Position numbers and translations under genes: made by a program. From Knoxdaviesia capensis (taxonomy: Eukaryota; Ascomycota; Sordariomycetes; Microascales; Gondwanamycetaceae): 64,000 nucleotides of DNA. Below are positions 31,652 to 42,845 of this stretch, one piece after another. Positions within the stretch are counted from its first letter, which is position 1; each line of letters starts with the position of its first letter. The notes beneath the pieces were generated by a model. It ran no database searches. It was not told the DNA's origin and was given only the letters and a program-made list of their open reading frames with translations. Location of the stretch: positions 677,565-741,564 of the forward strand of contig LNGK01000006.1 in the NCBI GenBank assembly GCA_001510575.1, written 5' to 3'.

Positions 31652-34194
31652 CTAACACTGGCTGGCAAACTCGCCCGTCGGCAGCGCCACCTCGTACTCC
31701 AGGGCGAGCTTGACGCCGCGGCCGGCGTTCAGCTTGACGTCCCAGGACACCTCGCCGCCCTGCTTGAGCACGGCGGCGGCGGTGCCCCACTCGCGGTGCT
31801 CCTTGCCGTCGCGCGCCGGCGCGCCGGTCGCCACCGACTGCGGCGGCGGGGCGATGCCGCGCGGCGCGAGCACGGCCACGCGCAGGCGCTCGTCCTGCGA
31901 CACGGGGATCTGGTCGACCACCAGGATGCTGACGGGCTTGGAGCCCGACGACGCCTTGGTGTTGGTGATGGTGACCGTGCGCGTGTACACCGAGCTGTCC
32001 TCCTTCGAGAACACGCCCGTGGTCGACCGCCGCACCTCGGGCTTCGGGTACGCCACCTTGATCGACGGGTCGACGCCCAGGCTCAGGAAGAACGAGTCGC
32101 CGGCGCTGCACCGCGGCAGGTCCGTGCGCCCCATGAACGAGCCGTCGAGCGTCAGGCCGGCGCGCCCCTTCAGCAGCGTCAGCTTGCTGGTGTTGCGCAG
32201 CTTGGCCTTGAGGTACGCCGCCGGCTTGTACTTGGCCACCACCGTGTGGTTGAACACCACGCCGGTGAACGACACGCGCGCCACGCGCTGCTTGGACGCC
32301 GTCGACTTGGGCACCAGCGTCTTGAGGCCCGGCAGGTCGTACGTGGTGGTCATTCCCATCTCCTCGATGCTGGACTCCTGGAAGTCCAGCTCGGGCTGCG
32401 GGTCGGGGAACAGCGTGCCGTCGTCGTCGCCGCCACCGGTCGTCTCCTCTGCTCTACCGTGCCAGGATCCACGGTCGGCAACCTCTTCCGCATCGGCCGA
32501 CGGGCCGCCGCGGCCAGAGAATCCAAGCGATGGCTGCTCCATACGAGACCGTCCTAGGTGGGAGCCGGGGCTCTTCTTAGCCATAGGCCGGGCCGACGCC
32601 ATGATGGTAGGCGCGGCAAGCGGCATCGCCACGAGCGGAGCTGGTGGGGGCGCGATATTGGCAAGGAATGGCTGCGTATTGCTAGACGAATTCATCTGCA
32701 TCATCTGATTCCCCATCCGTTGCTGTTGCATCTGTTGCATCTGGAACTGCGCGTGCATGGGCTGGTGCTGGTAGCCTGACGAGACGCCAAACAGGTGGGC
32801 GCGTGGCTTCTGCGCCATGACCTGCTTGCGCTGGGTGTTCGACCAGGCGGTCTGGTGCTCGACCTCCTCGGCGCTGTTGAGAATGGCGTTCTTCTCGATG
32901 TTACCGTAAGACTTGCCGGCAATCTTGATTCTCCACGGCACCAGGGTCGGCAGGGTGTCATCCAGGGCCGAGAACGATGTTTGCGAGGCCGAGAGAGTAA
33001 TGCGGGCGTTGGCCCAGGTCTCCGACGTCGAGTTGGTCAGCATGGCGTCGAAGCACAGCAGTCCGGTTCCCGCGGTGGTGGAGAGCTGGAGGTCGTAGCT
33101 GGGCGACCAGAAGGCCGACGATGTGACGTAGGTGAGGATCAGGTCACAGGACCCGGGGGCGGCTGCACTGCCCTCGGTCATGGTTCCCTCCATCGCGGTG
33201 TCGGCGTCACCCCCATCCTGCTTGGCAAGCAGAAGCGTGTCGGCCTCACTGGAGATCGACGCGCGGCGCGACGCCAGCGGAGTGTATGCGGTCGCATCCA
33301 GCGTGATCTTGACCGAGTAGACAAAGCGCGGCCAGAAGTTCTCCTTCTCCTTGCGGAGGCGGGTCTGTTCGCGGCGCTCCTCGTCGCGCAGCCGGCGCTT
33401 GCGCTCGCGCTCCTTGGCCTTGAGCTTATTCGCCTTCAGCTTCTCGCGCGCGAGCCTCTGGATCTCCTTGTTGCGCACTTTGTCGAGCTTCTCCTCCTCG
33501 CGGCGCAGCTTCTCGAGGTCTTCGTGCAGCTCGCGCTGGCGCACCTGGGCGGCCATGGAGTCGCCGAACGCCTTGTCGCGCTCGGTCTTGTAGGTCTCGA
33601 GGCCGTCGTCGATGTCGATGTTGCGGCGGCGGTCAAGCGACTTGCCGAAGGCGTCGAGAATCTTCTGGCGGTCCCTGGCGCTGTCGATGACTTCCCCGGC
33701 GCGGCTCAGCTCGTCGGACAGCTTGGTGATGCGGTCGCGCACATCTTTGAGTTCGGGCGACACTTCAACCGTCAGGGCCACGGCGCTGAAGCTGGAGTCG
33801 TCGTCGGAGTCGCTGTCGGCGTTGTCGTCGTCGTCGTCCGCGTCGGAGTCGAACTCGGGGTAGATTTCCTGGAAGATCTCGCGGTTCGGGAGCAGCTCGA
33901 TGGCGATGTCGCTGATCACGGCCGAGCCGCTGCCCTCGACTTTGATCGACTCCTCGTCGGCGGTCGGAGTGAGGCCGACGACGGTGATTTCGTTTGTGCC
34001 GGGCTGGAGCAACGATGAGCTCGTGGTTAGAAGCAGGGCTCATGGGAGACAGCGAGACGGTGGCGACGCATAACACTTACAGCAAGGCTGATGTCCTTGA
34101 TTTCGCGGACCACCTGGGCCCGCCAGGGAAACAACGTCACCGATTTGGTGGGCAGATCTCGGAGTTTATACTCCTGTTTGTGAACAGCGTCCAT
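31652..34194 (-). CDS. DUF4140/DUF4139-domain protein (mucoidy inhibitor A-like)
   Basis: Exons 34194-34081 and 34003-31652 are joined by a 77-nt intron, giving 821 residues up to the TAG. The first exon (KSVTLFPWRAQVVREI) and the start of the second (PGTNEITVVGLTPTADEES) form the N-terminal DUF4140 part. An acidic run and a long basic coiled coil (about residues 130-260, with KERERKRRLRDEERR) follow. The DUF4139 part begins near DLILTYVTSSAFWSPSYDLQL and contains a Gln/Met-rich insert around residues 440-480. The family is found in bacteria and fungi; its biochemical role is not established. The first exon was chosen because it gives the conserved lead-in and a phase-0 junction. See the extension entry for the sequence past the stop. 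Confidence 0.85.
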
Positions 34195-37100
34195 TGCGGC
34201 GGTGGCTGGGGCTGATCGGTCTGAAGCTTGGGTGATTGGGTACGTAGAAAGCGAATTGGATGGAATTGGGACAGCACTGGGACAGAATTGTTGGGGATGA
34301 AAAGGGTATGAAAAGAGAAGATGGAGAAGAGGGAGAGAGGGAGAGAATGAGAGAATGAGGAGACACAAACCTGGGGGAGGGAAGCTGGCTTTAAGTACTC
34401 GCAGCCGAGACTGAGACCAGACAGCCACCCAGCAAGTCTCTCCAGGCTTTCCTTCTTTTGGTGGCTGCCAGAGGCCGCCAACAAACCCTGCACATGGGCT
34501 GAATGAATTGTGAACCATACCATGCAGTTTGGAGCTACCTAGTTTGGGGTTGGGCCAGGTACACGGACAGCCACAGCCCCATATAAAGGGTACCAGGCCC
34601 CCAACTCTAGCTGCTGCTTTGCACTGCACACGCAATGCATTCCAGGCAACGATTAATCTGATTCTCTCCTCGCGATCAGCCTTATGGGTCCCTGCTGGCC
34701 CTAATAGAGTTGAGGGCTCCAGCCAATTAAACATTGCACCACCTTGAAATGGCCTGCCAACCAACCTCGGCTCCGACACTCCATCACGAGTGGGCTGCCC
34801 ACACTTGGGGGAACGGACTACAGGGTTCAGATTACGAACTCTTCACGTAGAGAAGCAGCCAGATTAAGGGTTGACTAACCCCAAAGGTGGTAGCCAAAAC
34901 CGAGATGGACAGTTGGACAGACAAACAGACACGCACAGCTAGTCGGCTAACCAGCCAAGTAACAGGACAGAAAAACAGGTCAAAGGGTTGAAAAAAAACA
35001 ACGACTTTTGTGAAAAAGGAAGAGAGAAGAACATGCATTCTGCCAGACTTGCAGGCTACCATGAAGCGTTTTGCACCTCCCCCTCTCTCTCTTCTCGTGC
35101 TGGTGAGGGAGACCATTTCATCATTTGTGAATCAGGCGTTCCGTCGTAGGTTGGAAATACGGATGCTTGTGTGCTTCTGGGCCAACTTTATAGCGATTTC
35201 CTCGCCCGGTCGGACCTTTTCTTCCCCCCGTTTGATGATAAAACCGGGTCGGAATAGGGTGACTGTGGATCCAGCCTGCCATGCCAGCTCCTCGCCAGCA
35301 TCCGGATCCTCTGGGTCATCTTTGATAATATGCTAGTATAAGTGTATACCGCATCCATATATACTCAGACGGTAAGGCTGATATAGCCTTGGATGCATTT
35401 CTTCGGGTTTGCGGGGCTTCACAGTGTAGGAATGAACTCTAAAAATGGAGATGTGATGATAGATCAAGGAATGACTCGGAGATTGAACTGCTGCGAGGGA
35501 TTTGAAGAGATTTTGAGTGCGTATGTTAGCAAAATCAATTATGGTCTGTACAATTCCTCGATTGAGGAATTTTTAAAAAGAGGAATTCATTAGAAAATGG
35601 TTTTTTTAAAATGCATTATGCCCTTCAAGAAGCCGCGACCGAAGTCCCGTCTAGGCGAAGGGATCTACCGAGGAAGTGCAATGCTCAGGTACAGAAATAT
35701 CAAGATTGAACTCCGCGAAACCGACACTGGCTTTCCGCGGATCGGATCCATGCGCTCCTTCAGGGACGCAACCCAGTCCTCGTTGACAATTCCTTCCTTG
35801 GCGATCTTGAGCATCAACCGACAGTACCTCAACGGTTTGATGGTAGAAAAGCACCGGCTGATGGCCCCAATCTTAGCATCCAAACCCGCCTCCATCGATC
35901 TCAGCCGCGGCTTTTCCTCGTCATCCATATCCCAGGGGCGGAACTTCAAAGTGTCACTGAATGTTGAGGATGCGGTCTCAAGTCTCCTCTACTCGACTTT
36001 CTCAAGTACGCCAGTGAACATCGGTCTAACACGATTTTACTAGCAAGACACACAGAGGGCTCGAAAGACAATGAACAAGGTGCAATACGGGTATAACCCT
36101 AGGGGCAGTCAGAATAAGGGTTACACCCCAACCGTGCCGGCGCGGCACCCCAGTTCCGCATCGCCGAAGTCTGTGCCGTACCGGGCCACACTAGCGCGGA
36201 AGATATCGGAGAGTGCAGTCGAAATTGCCGGCCGAGGCTGATTCGGCACATTACGGGGGTCCCGGCAGACGACAACTTGCAGCTGTTTGTGTTAGCCTTT
36301 GGAAGGCAAGCTACCGCTCCGGTCAGCACAGTGACATGTCACCGTTTGCCTGCATATTCAGAGGCGTGACTGTCCTCTTACAGTCGGCTGGAGTAGCACA
36401 GAACACGGAGAGACAAGTGTGTGTGGGCAAGTCATCTGTGTTCTGTTCTCACCGCCAGTCTACCAGACTTTACACCACACACATGCTCTCTCGCCGCTTC
36501 TGGACGGAATGTGAACCAGCCAGAGCCGAATCCCTCCGATCCCCATTGGCCCAACACACTGTACAGCACACACAGACATGCGGTGAACCATTCCGCGTGC
36601 CATGTTTCCCAACAGTCGTGTGCGTACCACCATCGTTAGCGAGCCACGATAGTCGTCAAGTGTACCGTTCCGCTATGGCCGAAGTGTAGTTCCCGTTTCC
36701 TCCAGAGAGACGAAGAATGAATGGCACCTCACCCAAGCGTGTCTCGTTCGTATGAAAGCCGTGCATAGCCACCTTTTCCGTATCGAACGGTGACGTTGAA
36801 ACGAACACACCCGGATGGCCGGCGAAGACCAACAGCAGAAAACCAGCGAACCCCGATGGTCATTAGTCGGATAACCTCGGAAGCTGCCTTGGCGCACTCC
36901 GGACTGAGCAACTGTTAGTGGCGGCGGTACGTACCCTCCAGGACAACCACGCTTCGAACAGCCACCAATTACAGGGCCCTGGACCACTAAAGGTTTAAAG
37001 TTGACAGTATACCACCACCACCCGCCATATAAGGAAGGAAATCTTCAAGCTTCTAGACCCGGTCTTGGGTGCCAAAAGAACACATACACGAGAACCCCCG

Positions 37101-37434
37101 AAATTTCATCCAACGTCAATGCTTCACATGTGGTCTTGGGATCATCGTGAATTGCGCTGACCGTTTTTCTTCTTTACTTTTCCTTTCTTTTTCCTTTCTT
37201 CTTCCTTTCTTCTGCTTTTCCTCTCCGTGATTCTTTAGACTTGAAAGACACCGCCGTATACTGGCATTTCGTCTTCTGTTCCAGCCCTCCAAGCCACCCC
37301 TTTTTTCCTGCTGCTGTTTCTCAATCATTACTCACACCCGCTGCGTCTCCTTTTTTTCCGCTGTTTCACCGATCCAACGAACAGAATACATTCCTGGCGG
37401 TCTGTCTTGACGCCACGCCTCGCTTCCTCTCACA
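34195..37434. other. Long intergenic region, lower GC, with one coding-like fragment
   Basis: Apart from the fragment listed at 35665-36104, no gene is supported. The segment 35300-35620 is relatively AT-rich. Telomere-like motifs occur near 36097 and 36114. The last 300 bases are CT-rich, with TTTCTTCTTCC words, and make up the promoter and leader of the ZIP transporter. Confidence 0.5.
35665..36104 (-). CDS. Possible exons of an uncharacterised gene (fragment)
   Basis: On the minus strand 35972-35665 reads as an exon after a CTCAACATTCAG acceptor, encoding a segment with KFRPWDMDDEEKPRLRSMEA and ending in TAG after SILIFLYLSIALPR. Third codon positions are mostly G/C, unlike the surrounding DNA. 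An upstream exon ending near 36018 at a GTACTT donor (with SKIVLDRCSLA) joins it in frame, and begins at a CCCCTAG acceptor near 36104. No start codon or further upstream exon was found and no family is recognised. It may be the 3' end of a real gene or a remnant. The forward-strand ORF over the same bases is taken as its shadow. Confidence 0.3.
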
Positions 37435-39776
37435 ATGAACCGCCCTTCGCGTAACGACGATGACTTCGAGCATCCCACCTGGAACCAGAACCCGCCGTTT
37501 CTGGCTCCCGACCTGACCACCTGCCAGGACCTCAACGGCATCGCGAATGCCCGCGAGCTGCGCAGCGGCGATGCCGACAAGGCGCCGGGGGCGCTGTATG
37601 CCGGGCTTGCGGGGTTGCCGAACTCCTCTATTTGCTCCGACGAGGACGGGCTTGGAGCCCCTCGTAAGTAGCTGCCGTGTCTCTCTTCGTTTTTGCCCTC
37701 GTTGCCCCCTTCCCCTCCGCTCTGTGCAGCCGTATTCCTGTTGCTCTCCGGAGAGGGAGCATATATATCTAGACGTTATGCATCTATCCGTCACACACTT
37801 GATAATTGCATATCACGGACAAACGCATACCCTCGATACATGCATGAACTGAGGCCGCCGTCGTCGTCGCTCTGTAATCTCGCGTTTGCATGTGCCCCCC
37901 ATCCTGCTCTGTTCAGCCAACTAACCCGCTTCTCCCCATCCTCAGCATCCGGTGGGCTGCGTAAAGCCATCCGCAGCCTCACCGGCTGCGGAGCCTTACG
38001 TGCCCTCCGCCACCAGACCTCCAGCTTCAATTATATGAGCTGGTTCTGGTGGGTTTTATCTGTATATGTGACCTCTACGGTCCTCTCCTCCCTGTCCTCT
38101 CCCTCTGCATCCGCGCCCCCGGTCGGCGTCCCGGCAACCCTTGCCGGTGCCCCCGCCCATGGATCCGCGTCCGTCCTCCTTACTGTCCATGACTTCCCCC
38201 CGTCGTTCTCCGGCGGCGGCGGCGGTGGCAGCGCCATCACCAACACGCCAATGCGGCGCCGGAACACCTGTGACAGCGCACTCGCCGAAAAGGACGAATA
38301 TAACATGCCGCTGCATGTCGGAGCGCTCTTCATCATCCTGGCCGTCTCCGGCGGCGCCTGTGCGTTTCCCCTAGTGGCCAAGACGTTCCCGCAGATCCGC
38401 GCCCCCGCGGGCCTGTTCTTCGCGACCCGCCACTTCGGAACTGGCATTCTCATTGCCACGGCCTTCGTCCACCTGCTCCCGACCGCCTTCATCTCACTGG
38501 GCGACCCCTGCCTCGACGACTTCTGGACCACTGACTACCCGGCCATGCCCGGCGCCATTGCCCTGCTGGGCGTCTTCTTCGTCACCATCATCGAGATGGT
38601 GTTCAGTCCGTCGCGCCACCACGGCCACATGACCTTCGACCCCGCCGCTGTAGCCGAGCGTGCGCTGTCCCCCGCCCCCAGCGGCAGAGCTGCCACCCCT
38701 CAGCCCGCGGCTGTTCCTGACCTGGAGCTTAGCCGCCGTGTGTCGGGCCGCCCGGCTTCTGGTACCGGCGTGACTCCAAACACCACCACCCACGACGAGG
38801 TGATCCATCCCGCCCCTACAGCCCCCGTCTCCGAAGACCAGATGAAGCACGAGGCCAAGTCGACTGCGCGCGGAGCCACCACCACCGATCTCTCAGACGA
38901 CGACGACTCGTTCATTGAAGGCGTCAACGGCGGTCAAGCCGGCGAGTTCCAGGATATTGCGCGTATTCAGCGGCAGAATAGGCAGATTCTGCAGTGCCGC
39001 ATGCTCGAGGTTGGAATTCTGTTCCACAGCGTCTTCATCGGCATGGCTCTGAGCGTCTCGACAGGGAGCAGTTTTGTTGTCCTTCTTGTTGCCATTATTT
39101 TCCATCGTAAGTGTTTCCCGGGTAACCGCGCTCTCATATAAACATTCCTGCTCGAAATAACACGGTTGATATCTTAAACTTCGACGTCATGTTCGCTAAC
39201 TGCTGTTGCACAGAAACCTTCGAGGGATTGGCCCTGGGAACCCGCATTGCCGCAATCGACTGGTCCAAGGGTTCGCTTCAGCCCTGGCTGATGGCGCTGG
39301 CCTATGGCTGCACGTGAGTACCTCAGCACTTCCTTTTTTTTCCTGCATGCCATCCTCTTCGACGTGGCCGTTTCATCCAATCGGGTGATTTAACGCATCC
39401 GCCAATAGACACCCGCATACGCTGAGAATCATGCATCCTAACTGACACTCCCTCTCTCTCCCACACGCTCCCCCCTTCGGGGGTGTGTGGTTTCCCATTC
39501 ACTTTGTCTCGTTGCAGTACTCCCATCGGCCAAGCTATTGGTCTGGCCACCCACCAGCTGTACAGCCCGTCGTCGGCGCTGGGCCTGATCCTGGTGGGGA
39601 CCATGAACGCGATTTCGTCGGGCCTGCTGGTGTTTGCCGCGCTGGTCGAGCTGCTGGCGGAAGACTTCCTCAGCGACGAGAGCTGGGATGTGCTGAATGG
39701 CCGCCGCCGGGTTGTGGCCTTTGGGCTTGTGATTCTCGGGGCCATCGGCATGAGTGTTGTTGGTGCTTGGGCCTAA
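37435..39776 (+). CDS. ZIP-family zinc/iron transporter
   Basis: Predicted exons are 37435-37663, 37946-39106, 39214-39313 and 39518-39776, giving 582 residues. The first about 80 residues are soluble and hydrophilic. Eight membrane segments can be placed: one near SWFWWVLSVYVTSTVLSSL, then VGALFIILAVSGGACAF, the RHFGTGILIATAFVHLLPTAF helix with the metal-site His, IALLGVFFVTIIEMVF, and after a long cytosolic loop EVGILFHSVFIGMAL with its His. The HQTFEGLALG helix is assembled across intron 2, and GQAIGL across intron 3. The loop carries a short SRHHGHM metal-binding patch. ZIP proteins bring zinc or iron into the cytosol from outside or from organelles. The extended N-terminus with an additional hydrophobic segment is longer than in yeast Zrt1. 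Confidence 0.9.
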
Positions 39777-41243
39777 GTTGTGCATGTGGTGTGGGGGAGG
39801 GGTGTGTGTTTGCGTCTTATTGATTGACTACTCCCCGGCTATTCATTCATTAACACGTCAAGCGGTATCAAATTTACCGCACCCTGGTCACACTCTTCTG
39901 GTGGCCTATTTGCGGTGTTGGTCACCCTTCTCAGGCCTGACGGGCAAGTTTGTCCTTGTCTGGTACTTCTCCAACACCGACAGCTCAAGCCTCATTCTTT
40001 CCGTTACACTGGTACCCTCGTTGGAAATCATCTCCAGCCGTTCCCTTCGTGGTCTTTTGTGTTTTCTATCTTCTTTGCTCTTTTCTCTTGATTTTGATTC
40101 TGCTCTCTCTCTTTTTTTTCATCTCCTATCTAGGCCTTTTATTTCTGCTACTATCTGGCAATTATCGTTTCTCATTTGTTTCTATTTCTAACTGTACTTT
40201 ATGTTGTTCATTCTTTCGTTTTCTGAAAATATTTTAATTCTACTGGCTGGAGGCAGTCCTATCAATGTGGAGGGCCGACTTGGACTGGGGGCCGGTGATT
40301 TTGATGGCGACGTTTTGATTCCCTGTCCTTTTTTTTTCACTACTGTGCGGCCACTGTTCTCATGAGTGAGTCTCCTTATAAACACCCCCAAACAAACAAA
40401 AAATGGTACTTTATCTCGCTGGCAGGACCAGCAGAGCCACATATTCATAAATCATGTGTCCCTTAGGTTGCATCGTGACGGACTCACCATTAACCGGCGG
40501 CGTGCAGTGTTCAGTCAGAATGAAGGAACACTTCTCGTTTTCCTAAGTAACCTCGTCTGTGTGCACATGTAAGTACATGATACATACATTGTCTCTACAT
40601 AAGTAATATATACTGCACTGTATCACCGCCATTGTACTGCCCATGTCTCTTATGCATGGTCGCAAAGCTAAATCCACAGGTGGAACTGGGTGTGGGGGGG
40701 GTGTGGTGGTCAAAGGTGAAAGGAACAGTGGGTGTATGTATATTGGATCACTTCTCATTTGGGATAACATCGTGTATGAACATGTAAGATTGTTGATTTT
40801 GGCCCTAACGTAGAATGCTCTCGCTGGGAACCAAATCATACAGAAAAGGAAATAGGAGTAAGCCAATTTGAGGGAACACGCAAAAAAAGAGCAGGAATAT
40901 CATAACCGAGATATCGAACAGCATTGTAGGAACAGTCGTAACCGAAGCAAATTAGTCGATTCGGAAAAGGAAAATCAAAACTCAAGACAGTTCAAAACCA
41001 CGACGAAATACAGGATTGAAGCAATGAAACAAGAACTACAATCTGGAGAAGAACTAAACAGCAGAAAAACGCCCAGGGCTTTAACAGAACAGGAGGGCTC
41101 CAACAGAACAGCAGAACAGCAGAAAAGAAACAGCATGATTCAGACAAGTAGTCGACACAACAAGCAGAAAGACAGAAAAAAGGGGTGTAGTGGGAAGCCC
41201 GCTGGGCCACGTTGGAAATGTGCGTGCGTGAGTGCAGGTAAGA
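39777..41243. other. Intergenic region between convergent genes
   Basis: T-rich and CT-rich 3' flank of the ZIP gene (39850-40250), followed by mixed sequence and a purine-rich stretch at 40860-41170. No coding region is supported. Confidence 0.6.
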
Positions 41244-42041
41244 CTAGCCGGACCCTCTGGGCTTCCGGGACTTCTTGGGGCTTCCGGGCGTGCATTTTTT
41301 GAGATGGTCTTTCATTTTGTCTGAGCGACGCCAGTCGCCACAGTTCGGACACTGTATTTTGCTGGGCTTTTCTAGATGGTCCTCGGGGTGGCTGGCATTG
41401 TACACCGCGAAGGCCTCGTCACTGTGTTTAAGATAGTGCCGTTTGAGGTCCTTGTTGTCCGACCTCGCTGTGCCGCACAGTTTGCACGAGAACTTCCTGT
41501 CGTGTTTTCTGTCGATATGTCTCCTATTCCGCTCAGCAGGCCAGGTTAGTGTGTTTTGAAGCCCAGGGGCGATGGAAAGATCAGTGGTGGCTGAGGGCAG
41601 ATGGCCTCCCACCGAGGACATTCCAGCTGCGTCGGAGCAGGGGAAAGGGGGTGCGTTTGTATCTCGAGCTGGGCCAGCACCTTGCAGCATAGGAGGAGTG
41701 ATGCAGCTTGCAGACCAAGACTCCCAACAACGGCTTCGACAAGCCATAGTGGGTAGTGGGTGGTTCCCGATCCCCACCCCCCCNCCCCCCCTCTCTCTCT
41801 CTCCCCCGGTTCTTCCACAGTGGACTTTCAGGGCCGGTTCTGCACCCAGATGCTGTCAAACTTACTGAATATCACATTGCCTCCATTTCCTCTTACTTGC
41901 GCGAAAGACTTCGCTGCAGCGCTCGCACCGAAGGTCTCCGTCCCCAATATCAAGTGTGTGCCTAAGCCTCCCCGGGGGTGGTGGAGGAGCACTCTCTTCG
42001 CGTGAAGCATCAGTGTCTCCGGGAGACACTGATTCAGTCAT
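41244..42041 (-). CDS. C2H2 zinc-finger protein
   Basis: Exons 42041-41866 and 41523-41244 are joined by an intron with a GTAAGT donor, a CTAAC branch site and an AATAG acceptor, giving 151 residues from MTESVSPGD. The first finger begins RCERCSEVF before the intron and ends RHIDRKH after it; its spacing (18 residues between Cys and His) is longer than usual. A regular second finger follows (FSCKLCGTARSDNKDLKRH then YLKH), and a third with CPNCGDWRRSDKMKDHLKKC, where the last ligand is Cys. The basic C-terminus reads SPKKSRKPRG. This is probably a DNA-binding regulator. Sequence upstream also looks coding but an in-frame TAG at 42062-42060 stands between (separate entry). A single ambiguous base lies in the intron. 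Confidence 0.55.
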
Positions 42042-42062
42042 GTCTCCTGGACGCGGAAACTA

Positions 42063-42845
42063 AAGTTCCGCAGGAGACCCGACTTGCGAAAACAAGTTAT
42101 TGGGCGAAGATGGGGCCGACGCTATGAGATCGCTGTCGTCGCCAGTGTCGCCGTTGTCGTCGCCGCCGTCGTAGTGGTTGGTGTCGTCGTCGTAGCAAGA
42201 CAGGTCGATGAACTCATACATGTCGTCCGTCTCTGGGTGCTCAATTTGCGTGTCGAAGTGGGACGAGCTGCTAGTTATATATTCCCGAGCCGCTTCGTCA
42301 GAATGCCTGATCTTCTATGTTCATCTGCCTCGGGGGAACAATGGCACCCCTTCCCCCTTTCTCATGGCACTTCACTTGAAGCCGATAAGGGTGCCCATGT
42401 ACTCGGAAGTAGTACACGCAACCTGCGGAAACCTTGACGCCTGGCCGGCTGAGATTTCTAGATGGCAGACCTGAAGCCAGAAACCTCAGGACACCACCCA
42501 AGACCCCTCAGACCAACACGCCCCAGTCCCCCGCCCGCTCCGCTCATCAGTCTTCACACCCCTGGTAGTTTTCACTTTTTGGTAACTATTTGCTTTTCCT
42601 TTTTACTGAAACTATAATAGCTCTAATCAGGGGATGGAGTAATGATGCTACTTAGTGGGTAAACGTTACCCCCTAAGATACTAAATCAATGAGGATGGCG
42701 AGGAGGGGGTGTAAGTTAATACAGAGCGCGCACAGAGGTAGTGTGCTTACCTGGCGACGGGTTCCGCAGTCCCGTAGTCGTCGTTTCCTTGATTCATGTC
42801 CGAGGTGTACCCGTACACGGCATGCTGGTTCCCCCAGTCGTCCAT
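42063..42845 (-). other. Coding-like segments upstream of the C2H2 gene, cut off by an in-frame TAG
   Basis: In the same frame as the C2H2 start, 42306-42063 encodes an acidic stretch (DDMYEFIDLSCYDDD, then GDDNGDTGDDSD) ending SQVGSPAEL before TAG at 42062-42060; the frame then continues FPRPGD into the C2H2 start. Further upstream 42845-42751 (MDDWGNQHAVYGYTSD) ends at a good GTAAGC donor, and an AAGATCAG acceptor at 42307 would join them in frame across 444 nt. This could be the original N-terminus, now lost to a nonsense mutation, or 5' exons with an unrecognised intron. The segment is not needed for the zinc-finger frame. Confidence 0.35.

Noticed and set aside
31652..31700. A 39-nt intron (GTGGCG to TTAG) ending at the TAG of the DUF4139 gene
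   Set aside because: Too short and with a poor donor; the 117-nt alternative is more plausible.
31466..34018. Long plus-strand ORFs (31466-32557, 31710-32708, 32795-34018)
   Set aside because: They are antisense shadows of the GC-rich DUF4139 gene.
35597..36043. 148-residue plus-strand ORF
   Set aside because: The minus strand of the same bases has better codon use and splice signals.
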